Part shown: positions 12,351-25,261 of the stretch, one piece after another
How positions within the stretch are numbered: the stretch's first letter is position 1
Layout: the number at the start of each line of letters is the position of its first letter
Source: Lucifuga dentata
Taxonomy: Eukaryota > Chordata > Actinopteri > Ophidiiformes > Bythitidae
Direction of reading: 5' to 3'
NCBI GenBank assembly: GCA_014773175.1
Contig: VXCM01000225.1
Coordinates: 62,001 to 126,000, forward strand
Length of the DNA stretch: 64,000 bases
Notes under the pieces: model-generated
What the model was told of the DNA's origin: nothing
Database searches by the model: none
The model's input: only the letters and a program-made list of their open reading frames with translations
Made by a program: the position numbers and the translations under genes

Positions 12351-12720
12351 TATTTGTGTTTGCTAATCCTTGAATATCAATGATATGACAAACCTCACCA
12401 AATGCCTGACAGGTAGTATATCTCTCTAATTGAAGACATTTGAAGATGTGACTCCTTTTATCTCCCACTAGTAATTACAAGCATGCTCTGCCCTAATCCA
12501 TTGACTTTAAAATATTGCTTTAAGAGGCAAAGAAGATGAATGCTTATTGCCACTAATCCCTGACTGTGATATATGAGGGCAGCAGTTTCCACTCTTTCCC
12601 CCCAAACATTGCATGCAAACCACCATCAGCATGCTGGTGAGATTGCGCTGTCCTCTAAGAGTGAATCATGATTTTTTTTTTNTTTTTTTTTTTTTTTTTT
12701 TTTTAATACCTGTCAAGTAA
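12350..12720. promoter_or_regulatory. Candidate conserved non-coding element with poly(T) at its end
   Basis: From 12378 to 12665 the DNA is repeat-free with TAAT cores (CTCTAATTGAAG near 12425, AGTAATTACAAG near 12470, CACTAATCCCTGA near 12552) and no coding potential. It is followed by an N-interrupted poly(T) at 12672-12704 (N at 12682). The texture is enhancer-like, but conservation is untested. Confidence 0.33.
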
Positions 12721-14390
12721 CATTTTCACCTTCATAAAGTATATCTTATGTCAACATTGACACCTTCTTAGAGGAGCATCAAGGCTGTGTCCGGGTTAGC
12801 TGTCACCAAAGTGTAAAGGATGTCACTGTAATCTCTTTATAGCCACAGTAGCCACATGGCTCTGTTACAGAAAATGGCTGTATGTACCGTACGTATTGTA
12901 CTCCTGTACAAATTAGATGTCCTGATTTATTGAGGCCAATGAGGAACCATAATATAAATCACTACTGTTCACATCTTATTCCAATATATAGAGAGAATTT
13001 TCAAGTCTTAAGCTGTGTGCTAACTATAAGTCATTCAGGCTCCTTATGCCAGCTGGAGCTGTTGGATTATCATGATTAAAAAAAATAAATGTCTTCTAGA
13101 CAACTATGCAGATTTCTTATCATTGAAGACGTCTTTATACATCTCAGCATTTTTATTTCATTTTTTTGGATTATGCTGTGTCAACCTGGAAGTTAACCAC
13201 ATTTCTCACAGCTTCTCTGCTTATATTTGGACGGTTAGTTAAACAGTAGTTGAGAAAATGTAGGATCCATACAGCAGCGTTTCCTTTGTCCGGGGTAGAA
13301 TCTGCCTAAAACCAGATTTTAAGGATGGGCAGACAGCAGATCTTCAGTGCCTGCAGCATATTTTGCGAAAGCACGATTACTTCAAGAGTAACATCCTCTG
13401 CTGGCTGGACAGTGAGGTGCATTCAGTTATCTGATTTATTCAATACCTCCATAAAGTAGCTCATTTTCAGCAGGTGAGTCTTGAATAGTCATTCAGGTTT
13501 CAAGGCAGTTCTGGCCAGGGGACAATTAAAATATAAAGTTTCAGAATACAACTGCAATAAAAAAAAAAAAAGGGNAAAAAAAAAAAAAGGTATATTTCAA
13601 CATTGTTTACAGTACAGACATAGGTTTTTGATATTTGCAATATGCTCTTTCAACTTAAATTAATACTTAAACTGTTGCATCTGACTGCATATTAAACATT
13701 TAACTTGTAAAGTTTTCTCTTGGTAAATTGTCGGTGATACAATTTATACAGGCATTTGTTGCTAAAATTTCTGGGCTCCTGTCAAAAAGAGTGTTCTGGG
13801 GCTAAACGTCGGGAATACATCAAATATGTTCCCACCCGCCATAGCTGAATTGTTATCATGAATAATTTCAACACCACATAAAGAGTATTTAGTCAAAGGG
13901 AGACAGGCAGAGATGGGAAAGAGAAAAGGAGAGGCGGGGGGTACATGAGTAACGGCAGAGATGAGAGGTGAGCTGACATGTCGTCACAAACCCTGAGCTT
14001 CTTTCATATTTCTGGGTCAGCTTCAGGATTCTCTCTGCAGAATGTTGCAGGTAGTAACAAACCTCACCTTCTCATAAAAACAAATATCTGTTTAATATAA
14101 TGTTTATCAGATGCTTGAATTTGTCAAAAATGTTGCAGCTGGCCATTGCGACCTTAAGATTTTGTTAATTACGATAACCTTAATGATTTTGCAAAGGATG
14201 AGGTGGATATTTAATGTACTGCAGCTCGTGGTTTTATCAGAATGAGTTTTTTAATTTGTCATGGATGCCTCGAACGTATTACACGGTAAGAACATTGCTG
14301 GTTTTGCGTTGGTCTCTGTAGCTGATGTGGCTCATCTGTGAATTCACTTTGAGTTCATAGTCGTGTCATATTATCTGTCAATCTGTTAAA
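12720..14390. other. Unremarkable DNA
   Basis: No gene or transposon recognised. An A-rich tract with GGG and one N lies at 13559-13588 (N at 13575). A GA-rich patch at 13917-13950 is not a clean microsatellite. Confidence 0.5.
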
Positions 14391-14645
14391 GTACGTTCTC
14401 CCTCACTGTGCACAGGCTGCTACTGCCAGGCTTATCAGGCGAGTTCAGACAGAGACCAAACATAGGGAAATGTATGCATTCCGGGACTTCCAGAACCATT
14501 TTCCAAATGGCTTGTATTAGCCAATAACTAAGCGATCCTAATGGTTTGCTGACGTGACTAAATACTATTCTTCAGCACCATCTGTGAGGAAAATACCTTG
14601 GTTTAGCTTTGATGGCTGAAATGAAATCAATTTAAGTGCAGTTTG
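14390..14645. promoter_or_regulatory. Candidate conserved non-coding element
   Basis: Repeat-free block of mixed composition. It includes a TAAT core near 14540 and a CRE-like TGACGTGAC near 14551, and has no recognisable coding frame. It ends at the 29-base poly(A) of 14658-14686. Assignment is from texture only. Confidence 0.3.
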
Positions 14646-14650
14646 TTTAC

Positions 14651-14688
<38 letters not shown>

Positions 14689-16844
14689 TTAAAATGTTCA
14701 ATAAAACAAAGGAACAAAGACTTGTTTTCTGTTATAAATTCCAACAGAGAGGAATAACCTGGTAGCAAATAGCTCGTGTCAACTATATTATCAGGCTCCA
14801 GTATCTGCCAATCCTCTGCCAAACTGCTGCCGCCTCACTATCATTTGCCTCCCATTCCATTTTCGTTGAGATACAGCAGCTGCTGAGGCCACTATCAGCA
14901 GTCAACGTATGCAGTCTGTGTGAGATGATGTTCGAGTCGGTGGTGGTGGTCGGGGGGGTTCTCTCTGTTTTTCGTGCGAATAATTGTGAATGTTTAGTAT
15001 TATGGTGCACTGTTTATGATGTGTGTGTTGTTTGTGATGCTGTCATGTCTTTTATAAGTCTGTAAGTTGCCACAAACACAGAAAGAATTTCTGAAAGGAC
15101 AATAAATTATCTATTTCTCTGACAGTGATAATAACAGAAATAGAGCAAAACTGAAAAAAAAAGTAAAAAATATGAATAAAAATAATGTCAAATAAAACCT
15201 GCTATGGGCCCTATTTTGATGAATTGTGATAGCTTAAAGGAAAATAAATAGTTCTTGATGAGGATAGTTTCACTTTCCTTCTATCACAATAAATGAAGAA
15301 GATGCGCCAGTGGAAAAAATTGACTTCAAACACCGTCTGTTCCAACAGTCAATGTATTGAATATGCAATACTTTAGTCAGATGACCTTCATTGAATACTT
15401 TGAAGAAGTGGAAGTCCACCTGACATAAAATCTCAATAATTTTTTTCGATCTGTGATCGAGCAGGTCATGGGAGGCTTTTGACTTTGTCTGAGTTATCAT
15501 GAAAACACTCATCAGGTCGGGGTTTGGGTTTACATCCACAAAGTATCCCACCTGTATGTAAAAATAGAAGAAGAGAAAACTAATCATGTCACATGTGACT
15601 TCCAGGTTTTGGCGCTCCGTCTTTGTGTGATGGAATTCCTGAGTAGCAGCGCTGCAATTATCACCAGCTTGAGATCTTCAATGACTTAGAGTTTCCGTTG
15701 AGGCTGTCATTGGCTGGTTCGGTACGGAGGTTGGTAAGGTGTTTAGCAACTGTCAGGTTTAGTGCTGTAGAATCTGTTGCTTTCACTGAGCCGCAATTAA
15801 TTACCACTTTTCCTCTTCGCCGATTTTGTTATATATTGTCACTGTTTTCAAGACTTTCTCTCGTTCACCTGTGATTTACCTTGTGGCCTTTTTTTTTTTT
15901 TTTTTTTTTTACTGTGTACAAAGCTGATAGTTTCACTCTTAGTTTGAAAACAAAAGTGGTGATGTGAAAGTGTTTTTGAAGTTAAGACATGCGGCTTAAT
16001 GGTATTCAGCTTCTGTTCACGACGTACATCAAGTAAAAAAAAAAAACTTGCAGTGTTTCTGTTATTTTGTCATGCTTCACGGTGGGCAACATCATAGCAA
16101 TAAAACAGTTTTGTCTGGAATGGTTATAGCTGAAATAAGTAAATAAAATTTACCAGGTTTATTAAAGCAAAGGAATTCAATTTTACTTTGTTTTGCTGTT
16201 TTATGGAACATTATGAAGTCTCTTGTAGCAGCACACCTTTCAAAGATCACTTTTCATTTTAACTGCACAAGCCTATATAGCAGCTTTCTTTCATTATACC
16301 AGTTTTCTTATGGAGGTTTTGTAATGTATAGCCTAAAGTAACTTAATTCAAGTACAATTGTTTGTAGTTGCACTGTGATGTTACATCCTTATAAATGTAT
16401 TAGTGAGATTCACATCAGGTCTCACACATTACTAGTGTGTACCCGTAGTGCTTTTCCAGAGGAACAACACATTTGAACAAAGCCATTAAGTCTTAGGTTA
16501 CTATGAATTCCTTTATGGATATATTTGTTTTGCTTATTTCTCAGCTAGGAAATGCTGTAGTCGCTTCAAGCATGAAGCCTCAGATGAAAGGCTGCACATG
16601 TTTGCCTGAAATCTGTTTTATTTTCACAACGAAGACCTGGCCCTTAATTATACAGGACATGTGCATGTGTTTGCTCGAGGTCATTGGGAATATGAAGTTT
16701 CCTTTTGAAGTCTTGTTCAAATTGACTGGAAGAGGGACGAGGAGCTGGTGCTCTGCCTGATCTGTGGACCCCTTGAGACCCCACAGCAGTTCTCTTCCAG
16801 ATTGCTAAAGGGCATTTTAATCAGCCCCTCCAAAACACCTAAAC

Positions 16845-16875
<31 letters not shown>

Positions 16876-17214
16876 AAAAGAAAGAAAAAAACAGTAAAAT
16901 GGTGTCTTTCTTTTTTCTGGCAGGCAGATGCCTCATGCAGACAAGTAAGTCGATGCAAATGAGATAGTTCGCTGTGATATTTAATTTCAGAGAAGTTAAT
17001 TGTTTTGAATAAATGAGGTGACTGTAACGCCTTAAATGTTCTGTTGCTGACATTGAGGGACACGTGTCTCTTTAAAGTACATGAAGCATCATTTTTCCTT
17101 TCCATTCAAATGTTATCCCTGGAAAAAAAAAAACCAAAACAAACAAAAAAAAAAAAAAAAANAAAAAAAAAAAAAAAACAATAATTACACAGTTCCATCA
17201 CTTCAATGAAAATG
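14646..17214. other. Mostly unremarkable DNA with homopolymers
   Basis: Poly(A) at 14658-14686, poly(T) at about 15891-15910, (CA)n at 16845-16871 and an A-rich tract with N at 17162. The 105-codon minus-strand frame at 15270-15587 is the longest here. I do not recognise it, and it is within chance length for AT-rich DNA. Confidence 0.5.
16845..16871. repeat. (CA)n microsatellite
   Basis: About 13 perfect CA units. Length polymorphism is expected. Confidence 0.95.
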
Positions 17215-17415
17215 CTGACATTTCCTGCTTGGCAAGACACTAATGCCTGCACCTTTATTTGGATTTCAACCATTTCCATTTTGACATCAGATAAGGATAA
17301 ACAAGGCTCATTAGCATCATTCTAATTACATCTCTGCCATGCCGCTGCAATTAGCTCATAAGAAGCATTCTCAGATCTCCCAAATTACATCAAAAGGAAA
17401 TCTTTCTCAATTAGA
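17215..17415. promoter_or_regulatory. Candidate conserved non-coding element
   Basis: TAAT/ATTA cores are closely spaced: CTCATTAGCATC near 17308, TTCTAATTACATC near 17320, GCAATTAGCTC near 17347 and CAATTAGAATTC near 17409. A forkhead-like GATAAACAA sits near 17295. There is no repeat and no coding frame. This arrangement resembles homeodomain-bound enhancers. Confidence 0.38.
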
Positions 17416-18538
17416 ATTCAGAATCCCATGTATTTTTCTCTTTTTACAATTTATTTTTCTTTTTTTAGTAGCAATTCCTGAACTATACAACAGTTGACAG
17501 CTTCTATACATAGCAATTTCAGTATTTTCTCACTAGCCCCAAAATGTGATTTGCAGAAATCTTGGTCAAGCTGTCATACTTCTGCAGAAGGAAAAAACAC
17601 CTCATAAATCCTATTTATCAGATAGTTATTTCTACATCTACTTGTTTGTTTTCCATATATGTCACCACTATTTTATGTCTAAACTCTACAGCGACTCGTG
17701 AATAAAGGATCTGTGAGTGACCTGTTCTATTAATGGAGAATTATTCTGTCAGTCAAATTGTTGCTCTGCTGTAGACATGTCATAGGTTTTAGATGTTGCT
17801 CTCAAGGCGTTCACACTAAACCTGTCATTGAATGATTTGTTGAGAGAGACCTTTTCAATATGAAGCGCCCGGCAATATTTAAGGGGAGTGCACCGCATCA
17901 CTCAACGACACATCAACCAAAGTGGAGAGTTGCGAGACTTGACACTTGTCAGCAGGCTATGCTTTTATTTTTCTCCTTTTACAAGACCAGGTGGGAGAGC
18001 AGACTGATCCACTTGGCTTGGGCAGAGTGGATTTTTGTTTTTTGTCAGTATATTTTTACACAGTGTAAAAACATTTACCTTTTAGGCATTTACCTGGCAC
18101 AGAATCCATGTCAAATTCCCCTTGTACAACAGCTTTTGTCAGAGTTAACTCCCTCTGTTGGCTGGGGAGGGTATAAACTGCCATGTGTCTCATCCGATAC
18201 ACATGGATTTGTCAGATGCTTTTTTCACTTGCCAGCAGGGAGCTTCACCGGCGCTTACATTCAAAAGGTTCATGCTATCCCCTCCAGATTCTACCCTGTT
18301 TCCTTACCGGTGCAGGAATCGCTATAGGACAGTGACAATGACAAAAAACCTCGTTGACCTCTCACATCAAAACTGCAAAATTGCGTTTGATGGAGCATCT
18401 GGTCAAGTTGGAAGAACCACGTCAAGGAATAAAACAGTTTTTGTCTTCACCTGAGTATTCAGTGTTTCCTACAGGTTGAAAATTTACTTGTGGTAGTAGA
18501 CAGACATCCAAGCCCCCATCCCCCACCTCCCCCACCCC
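17416..18538. other. Non-coding DNA, no gene recognised
   Basis: The plus-strand frame at 17860-18327 (155 codons) is the longest in the window. It has no recognisable domain and overlaps another plus-strand frame of 98 codons. I saw no supporting splice or codon signal. A weak CTCF-like motif (minus strand) lies at 18146-18165. The stretch ends in a C-rich run, 18511-18538. Confidence 0.45.
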
Positions 18539-18539
18539 N

Positions 18540-18603
<64 letters not shown>
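18540..18603. repeat. 64-base poly(A) after a C-rich run and an N
   Basis: A continuous run of 64 adenines directly follows an N at 18539, which itself follows a C-rich stretch (18511-18538). A poly(A) this long is unusual for genomic DNA and may be a young retroposon tail or an assembly artefact at the N. I saw no recognisable retroposon body next to it. Confidence 0.85.
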
Positions 18604-18604
<1 letters not shown>

Positions 18605-20060
18605 AACAACTCAGATCTAGATGAAAATGGCCACTACCAGACTGCATACTACTGGTCTCTAGGCAACCACAGTAACACAATGAGTGCATTTTCATTTGAC
18701 CTCAGCAGGGTTTTAAAGGAAAACTAAAGAAACTAATTAACTATAACAGCAGAGGGAAACTTTGGTGAGAAGCAGGGAGGATGCACATATTTTTAAATTA
18801 TAAATAATCTGGCTGGAATAAAAGCCTGGTTCTCTCTCTGCAGTTGAGGTTAAAAAAAAAAAAAGAACCTGCCACTATTTGAGCATTTATGTTACATTCA
18901 TAAGGAAGGAGATAGATGACGGTCTACGCAGATTTTGTTAAAAATGGATTAATGGTGACAAAACCTGATCATGGCATCTTTTTAGGACATTTTTACCTTT
19001 TAAATGACTATTGTAGCTGAGGTTTGGTCAGCAGTTTGATGACATTATTAAATGTGTGTTTTTTTTTGTTTTGTTTTTTTTTTTTAAGTTTGGGTCGTCC
19101 TGAGAAACCTGGACGGTTCTAAATTTACCTGGGCCCAAGTTTCGCTTATGTATGGGAAACACTGGTTTTGTTTTGACCACTTCTTGCATTTTAGCTTTTT
19201 TTTTTTTTTTTAACGATAATCTTTCAGTTATTTTCTGTTTGTTTTGTACATGAACCTAAATGAATTTTGAAACAACCTGCTTGTGGAGATCAAAGTCCTT
19301 ATTTTCTTTACAGACATCGGAAAATATAATTTCAAAGAATGTATTTTTCTCTCTGTGCTACACTAGCAGTGTTGTTTTTCGGGAGTCAGGATTGGCTTCC
19401 ATGTTGTGCTGAACAGGCCGCAATCAGTTGCTGGATCATCTCTTTTGGGATTTGCTATCACAAATCTGTTTGTGTGGCCTTGTGAGTATGTTTGTATTGC
19501 TATGATAATATCACCATACTTAGATATTTTTGTGGTCTTCAGCATGCCATCAGCTGTTTCAGCATCATCATTCCTCTATAGCTCCTTTATAGCATCTGTA
19601 CTTGCTGGGAGGTTGAATGCTTTTTTAGGTTATGAAAGACTTTTGTTTTGACATATCTGAGTTTTTTAAAATTAAATATTTAAGGAAATGTACAGTATAT
19701 CCTGATAACATTAAGTTCATAGCAGAATCTTAACTGTCATCATGTTAGTCCGTGAGCTGTGGCAAATAGATGCAGATTTAAATTTTTTTTTTTTTTGATC
19801 ACACAACACGACACAGCATTTACTTTAATAAAATAAGCACTGCATATAAACACAAATTCAGAAATAACACCGGGACACATTTGTACAGGGTGCAGTGTTA
19901 AAATGTACACACATCTTGTAAAATGTCATGACTCATGAGTCTGTGTTGTAAATTCAGTCTGATTTAATGGCCAAAATGATGGTGTTATTAATATCTCCCG
20001 TTCTCTCCCCACCACCCCAATTAATTTTTCAAGGCTTTGGGTCATGTAAAAAAAAATGTT
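18604..20060. other. Unremarkable DNA
   Basis: Several poly(T) tracts (about 19071-19084, 19196-19211, 19784-19796). The block at 19390-19560 is repeat-free and might be regulatory, but I see nothing decisive. No exon recognised. Confidence 0.45.
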
Positions 20061-20195
20061 GCACAGCAAAACTACCTGTCCCAGAGTTTCTCACCTGTCA
20101 CTGCATGCTGAGCTTTTGTGACGCCAGNGCACAGCAAAACTACCTGTCCCAGAGTTTCTCACCTGTCACTGCATGCTGAGCTTTTGTGACGCCAG
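20061..20195 (+). repeat. 67-bp direct duplication around a single N
   Basis: Positions 20061-20127 and 20129-20195 are identical 67-base copies separated only by the N at 20128. Perfect identity with one unknown base between copies is what two overlapping contig ends produce when joined without merging. I read it as an assembly artefact, not a real tandem repeat. A 70-codon frame runs through both copies and is meaningless. Confidence 0.85.
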
Positions 20196-22908
20196 GTGCA
20201 TAAAAAGCTGATTGTCCCTATTTTTCCCTACATCCACTCCACTGTGTGGAGCAGAGCTAAAATAAAGACCACTTGAGCTCTGACCGGAGCAAATTCCACC
20301 GAAGATATCCGCCACATGAACGATAAACTGTGCACGTCATTCCACAAGTAAGAAAATAGAAGGGAAATTGAGATATCCATTCAAATTGAGTCAACTTGGT
20401 GGACCAAGACGCGTCTAAATAAAATTGGCACAAGACGTGCATGAACAAGTAAAATTTAAGACTAGACTGAATCTTCAAAGCTCTGCTATGGAGTCTTGGC
20501 ATCAGATCTTGCAAATCATCGGTCTGCATTTTTTACTATAGATGAGACGGATGAAAGGAATCAGTAAAGCAGAACAAACCTGATCCAATAAAAGCAGAAA
20601 AGCTGATCACAACAAGTCATAGTCGCAGAATTATAATTCCACTTAATTTGACAGCAGTGTAATAAAGAGTGAATGCTATAAGTACCAATAAGCCTCAAAG
20701 CAATAGGCTTATTCATTTATAGTCATACAGTATGCTTCTGTATCCAATTAGGATACCCCCTTCTGTGTATGGAAAGCTGGCTTTAGATCAAGGAAATGTA
20801 TGGAAGAGAGACGAAGCATGCTAAAAGGTGAAAACACAATAAAAACACAGGAGAAATCACCCTGTCATACATTATTTATGATTTCAGGCTGCAGGCTTAA
20901 AACATGAAATGACTATATAATGTGACTGATTAATTCAAAGCTGTTTTATTGAATTTTTGATTTTTCAGCTTCAATGACAAACCAATACAAAACACTTTCT
21001 CTTTGTCATCTTTTTATTGAGTGCTTATACTCAATAAGAGGATGCGGCCTAATATTCTCCCGATTATCATATTACACATCCTGTCTGATTTTGTTAACAT
21101 TAAATGCAGTGAGAGTTTTGATGTATTTCCTACTTACTATACATTTCTCAGTGCATGTATAAATCTCCTCGCATTTGATGCCATCTGGTTTATGCTGACA
21201 TGTGCTTGCTGCTCCATCATCTTTTATCATCTGGGATAAGATTGTTTTACAAGGTCCTTCAAATGTCTTTTGCCTTGCTCGCATTTCTTTCTTTTTTGTT
21301 TTTTTGATTCACTTGTGTTTCCTCATTTTCATTACGGCAAACATATAAAGCAGTGACGCGCAAACTTGAATGATATAAAGTCACACAGCTGCACAGAAAC
21401 AATGTCCACTCATGCTATAATGCATTAGCAACCAGCAGGAAGCATGTTAGCTGTGTGTGGAACTTGCTTTCAGTATGAGGCAGCTTGCTGCTGGAGAACA
21501 CAGCCAAATGTTGGCAAGAGTGTGTGGCCTAATACACAAAACTGTCAAAAAGCTAACAGTCCTGGCACTGTATTCTGCCTGTGAGGCAGAATTATTCATA
21601 TTCTCCACTGAAACAAGGGCATGAGTCTTCCCCAAATCAGAGTATTCGTTAGTCAAGCTGAAAATATGTCTAAGAATACTAAAAAAGAAATGTCATTTTA
21701 TGGTACTTCTCACAGCAATATCCAGGCACATTTGTATGGGAGATAGTTCCTTTCCTGGAAATAGATGTGTAGTTTAATAATGAACATAATGTTACTTTTG
21801 AAACCAAATAAGAGTAAATCCTTGTGACACCTATCAAGATAGTTTTATAATCAATGGTTTCAGCAACATCTCATTTACACGCTGCACGTTCAGTGGTTCC
21901 CAGTGAGATGAATGCAAGTAAATGTCAGTTTGTGCCATCTGAGCTTTCATTAGACAATAAACTTTGGTGTTTTTTTTTTTTTTTTTTAGCACATTGCTAT
22001 ACAGAACAGCACAGGCAAAATCAAAACAATGCAATATTTATTTTCTTTTGCTGTGATTTATGTGAGATTAAAGTTAGCAGGTGACTTCTAATTGCACTAA
22101 GCAGGATTATCATTTTTAGTCTTGATAAATTCTTTATTAAATAAATGTCAAATGATTGTTATTTTCAAGCAACTTCTGGTACATGATTTTTATGATATAA
22201 ATTGATGTTGAGAAAGATACAAGATGATTATTTGGACTGATGAAATAGGCTTGTTTTGGCATGTTGAGCTGACAGGAGGATAAAAAATTCCCTTCTACCA
22301 ATGTATAATTTCCGTTCTATAATTCCTGCAAAAACATTTCACCAAACTTTTTGCAGATCTGGTATGAGACACGGCATGTGGGCTCATCGCTTTGCAATCA
22401 TGGCTGGCAAAATCCAAACGGGGGAAGTAAACAAAATATGCTCTTCCCCCACAAGACATCATCCAGCACATTTGAGTTCCTGTTACACAAACATTTCTTG
22501 GAGGCAAAGTTGTTCTTCAGGCAGAAATAAAAGGAAGAAGCTTCAGTTGGTGGAGCTGGGTTTCCTGCTTCGACACGTTAGATTCACCTGAGACTTGGTG
22601 ATTGTGACCGAATGTGTACAGGGCTTCATTCATCTCCCAGCAATTCTGATACATTGAGATAGAGCTGTGCAGCACGAGTTCTGCTTCTCCATTTCTCCTG
22701 GAGCTATCTCTCTGACCTTTCCTTTCCTTTCTCTCTCCCAATTCCACCTCTGCAGCAAAAAAGAAAGACCAGACACATGATATAAGCTTGAGAGAAAAGA
22801 GCGAGAAAGGTAGTAAAACTGAAAGAAAAAGAACATGAAGACAAATCTTGTAGGATTAGAAATCACTCTCTCTGGAAGCACCTCTTCATTTTGGGGGCTA
22901 TCAGTAAC

Positions 22909-22911
<3 letters not shown>

Positions 22912-22939
<28 letters not shown>
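22912..22939. repeat. (TC)n microsatellite
   Basis: About 14 perfect TC units. Confidence 0.95.
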
Positions 22940-22942
<3 letters not shown>

Positions 22943-24507
22943 CTGCCATGATGTCAGCTTGTAAAACACAGACAGACACAGAGACAATTCCCTCCAAAGT
23001 CTCTCTAAAGACTGCACGAACTGCGTAATGTCATGTGTTGGGAGTATTTTCAAATGAGGGAAGAGAGCAGCAAACAATGGAGCTTCCATTCAAATGAGGC
23101 AGTGAGAATTAAGCGGTTGATATTTTTGTGAAAATTAGGCACTCTTGGACATGACCTCATTGTCTTTGAACACAAGAAGTAGCCTTTGCAATGAAGTCTG
23201 TTGAAATAGAAGCTTTGGGTCTTGTTTGGGGGAAAACTCCTCTGAATTGCATCTGATGGGAGATGCAAAATAAATCTCCATGTAATAACAAAACTATCAA
23301 GTGAGCAATGCAGCCTTATCTGACAAATGGGGAGATTTCCTATTGCTTTTCTCATCAGAATCTTTCCCTTGTTACTTTATTTATTTTTTTTCCTTCTGAC
23401 TTCCCTCAACTTTGCTGAACTGAGGAGGTTCCTGCCTCCAGCATGGTTGTACTCTGAGAGCATCCTCCTAACTTGTACTGCGTTGAGTTTTTGGAAACTC
23501 CAGACATCGTTTCACCCAAGACCTCATTCTAATACCGAATCTACCCATCTGTAGAAAAGACTCACCGAGAGCTTCTCTTCCTCGTGTCAAAGCGCTGAAC
23601 TGCGACTGAATGAACTCGGCCCTCCACCTGCTTTTACAGCAGCTACAACAATACAGCCAAGCGTTGCCTGCCTTCCTGCGCCATGTAGCTCATCCTAAAT
23701 CTGCGCTAAAAGCTTCTTCTTCAATAAGAGGCCTTACCTGCCTGAGCGCTGAAAATTCAGCTGGAGGATGCAGACCGCTGGCTGAAAGCTCTGTGAGGCT
23801 GCTGTTAACCACTGACCCTGTGGACCCTTCAGACTGCCAGAATACCAGAGCCTTTGTCCTGCCAACACCACCCACCACTGCAGTTAGCACCACTGAATTC
23901 TAAGGGCCTCTTTAAACAAACAACTTTTCTTCCAAACTTGTTTTGAGAAATAAATGCGTCAAAACAGCTATTGAACCGTTTTTTTTTTTTGTTTTTTTTT
24001 GCAGCCCNTGGGGGCAGCAATATATCTGGAGGCTGCAGGAAATATACTATGTAGTACAAGCTCAACTTTCAGAAAAATAGAATTTGAAAATTGACTGTTT
24101 GGTCAGTGTAAAGATGCCACATTGCAGGTAGGTGACGACTTCATTCCCTGCACCGGTTTTACTCCAGCTGCAATGTTCTGTACAAGCTGAAGATTAACTA
24201 TTGACTCGTCGGTCAGTAGATCATTTTTCACTGATGTGGTACAGTTCATGCAAAGATTCAATTCAAAGTGCTTAATATAAAATCAAGATAACTCAGAGTC
24301 ATGAAGATTTATTAGAGATGTATTCTATTCATCACCCAGACATGTTGATCAAGGTTAACAGTTAAAATAATTTTATTTTGGGTCTTTTAATATTTTACTG
24401 TTTGATTTCAATTCCTGCCCTTATTTGATTTATTGGTCAAAATGAAAGGGCTGGCACACTAAAAGTAGTTTTCCATGTTCTGGCCAAAGAATGTGGCATT
24501 TAAATTT

Positions 24508-24509
<2 letters not shown>

Positions 24510-24545
<36 letters not shown>
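24510..24545. repeat. 36-base poly(T) tract
   Basis: Uninterrupted thymine run, possibly an old retroposon tail read on the opposite strand. No body is recognisable beside it. Confidence 0.9.
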
Positions 24546-24546
<1 letters not shown>

Positions 24547-25261
24547 ATTAGCATTTTTGGTGGCTGAAAATCACATTGTTAGCGAGAACACTTATATATG
24601 TTTCTGCTACATGTCCTGTCTGTGCAGTGGCTCCTCTGGAGAAAATGTGATAAGTAAATTATAATTCTTCCTGTAAAAACAGAGGTCCAGTGTTAATATC
24701 ACATTTCGGTTTTAGGCTTTGGGATAATGAGCTTAGGTTCAGATGGAGTAAAGAGCCAGGAACCTTTAAGGGAATGGAATGACACTTCTGGAAGAAGCTG
24801 AGAACTCTGGGGAGATTTACTCACACATGAAACAGATACAAGCATGAAAGCAGAAGGACATTTAAATGGAACATTAACAATTTGCCACACTTCCCTTCAG
24901 TTAAACTAACTGAAGTTTCCTTAAGAAATAACATCGACAGTGCAGCATGTCTCAAATGTACGGCATATATACATATTTGTTTTCAATATAGCTTAAATGT
25001 ATTTTTATTTCATATACAGGAAAATGTCTTCATTAAATAGACTTAATGAAGAAATCATGTGTAAAGAGAAAAAATAAATCTATAATGTATTGCAATGCTC
25101 AAGGTCATATCATTCAATATTTATTAGAAACTATTTTACCTAAAGCCAAAACCAGAGTTAAAACCCACAATGTCATGAATTTGTAAAATCTTGACCATTA
25201 CATTTTAGTGTGAGGCTGCAACATTAAAACACTTTATTTTATCAGTTCTTACCTTTTTGTT

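Larger units (their letters stand above)
20196..25261. other. Non-coding DNA with scattered simple repeats
   Basis: No exon, RNA gene or transposon recognised. It includes poly(T) at 21970-21987, (TC)n at 22912-22939, a T-rich tract with N at 24008 and a 36-base poly(T) at 24510-24545. Region 23440-23900 is GC-richer and carries a 97-codon plus frame that overlaps a minus frame. I do not recognise either. Confidence 0.45.

Noticed and set aside
15270..15587. 105-codon minus-strand frame
   Set aside because: No resemblance to a protein or transposon family I know; length within chance expectation.
17860..18327. Longest open frame (155 codons)
   Set aside because: No recognisable domain, overlaps another plus-strand frame, no supporting splice or promoter pattern. 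A few frames of 100+ codons are expected by chance in this much AT-rich six-frame sequence, although 155 is toward the long end.
20061..20195. Tandem repeat or CRISPR-like direct repeat
   Set aside because: Only two identical copies separated by an N; assembly join is the simpler reading, and this is vertebrate DNA.
23610..23903. 97-codon frame in GC-richer DNA
   Set aside because: Composition raised interest, but a minus-strand frame overlaps it and no motif is recognisable.
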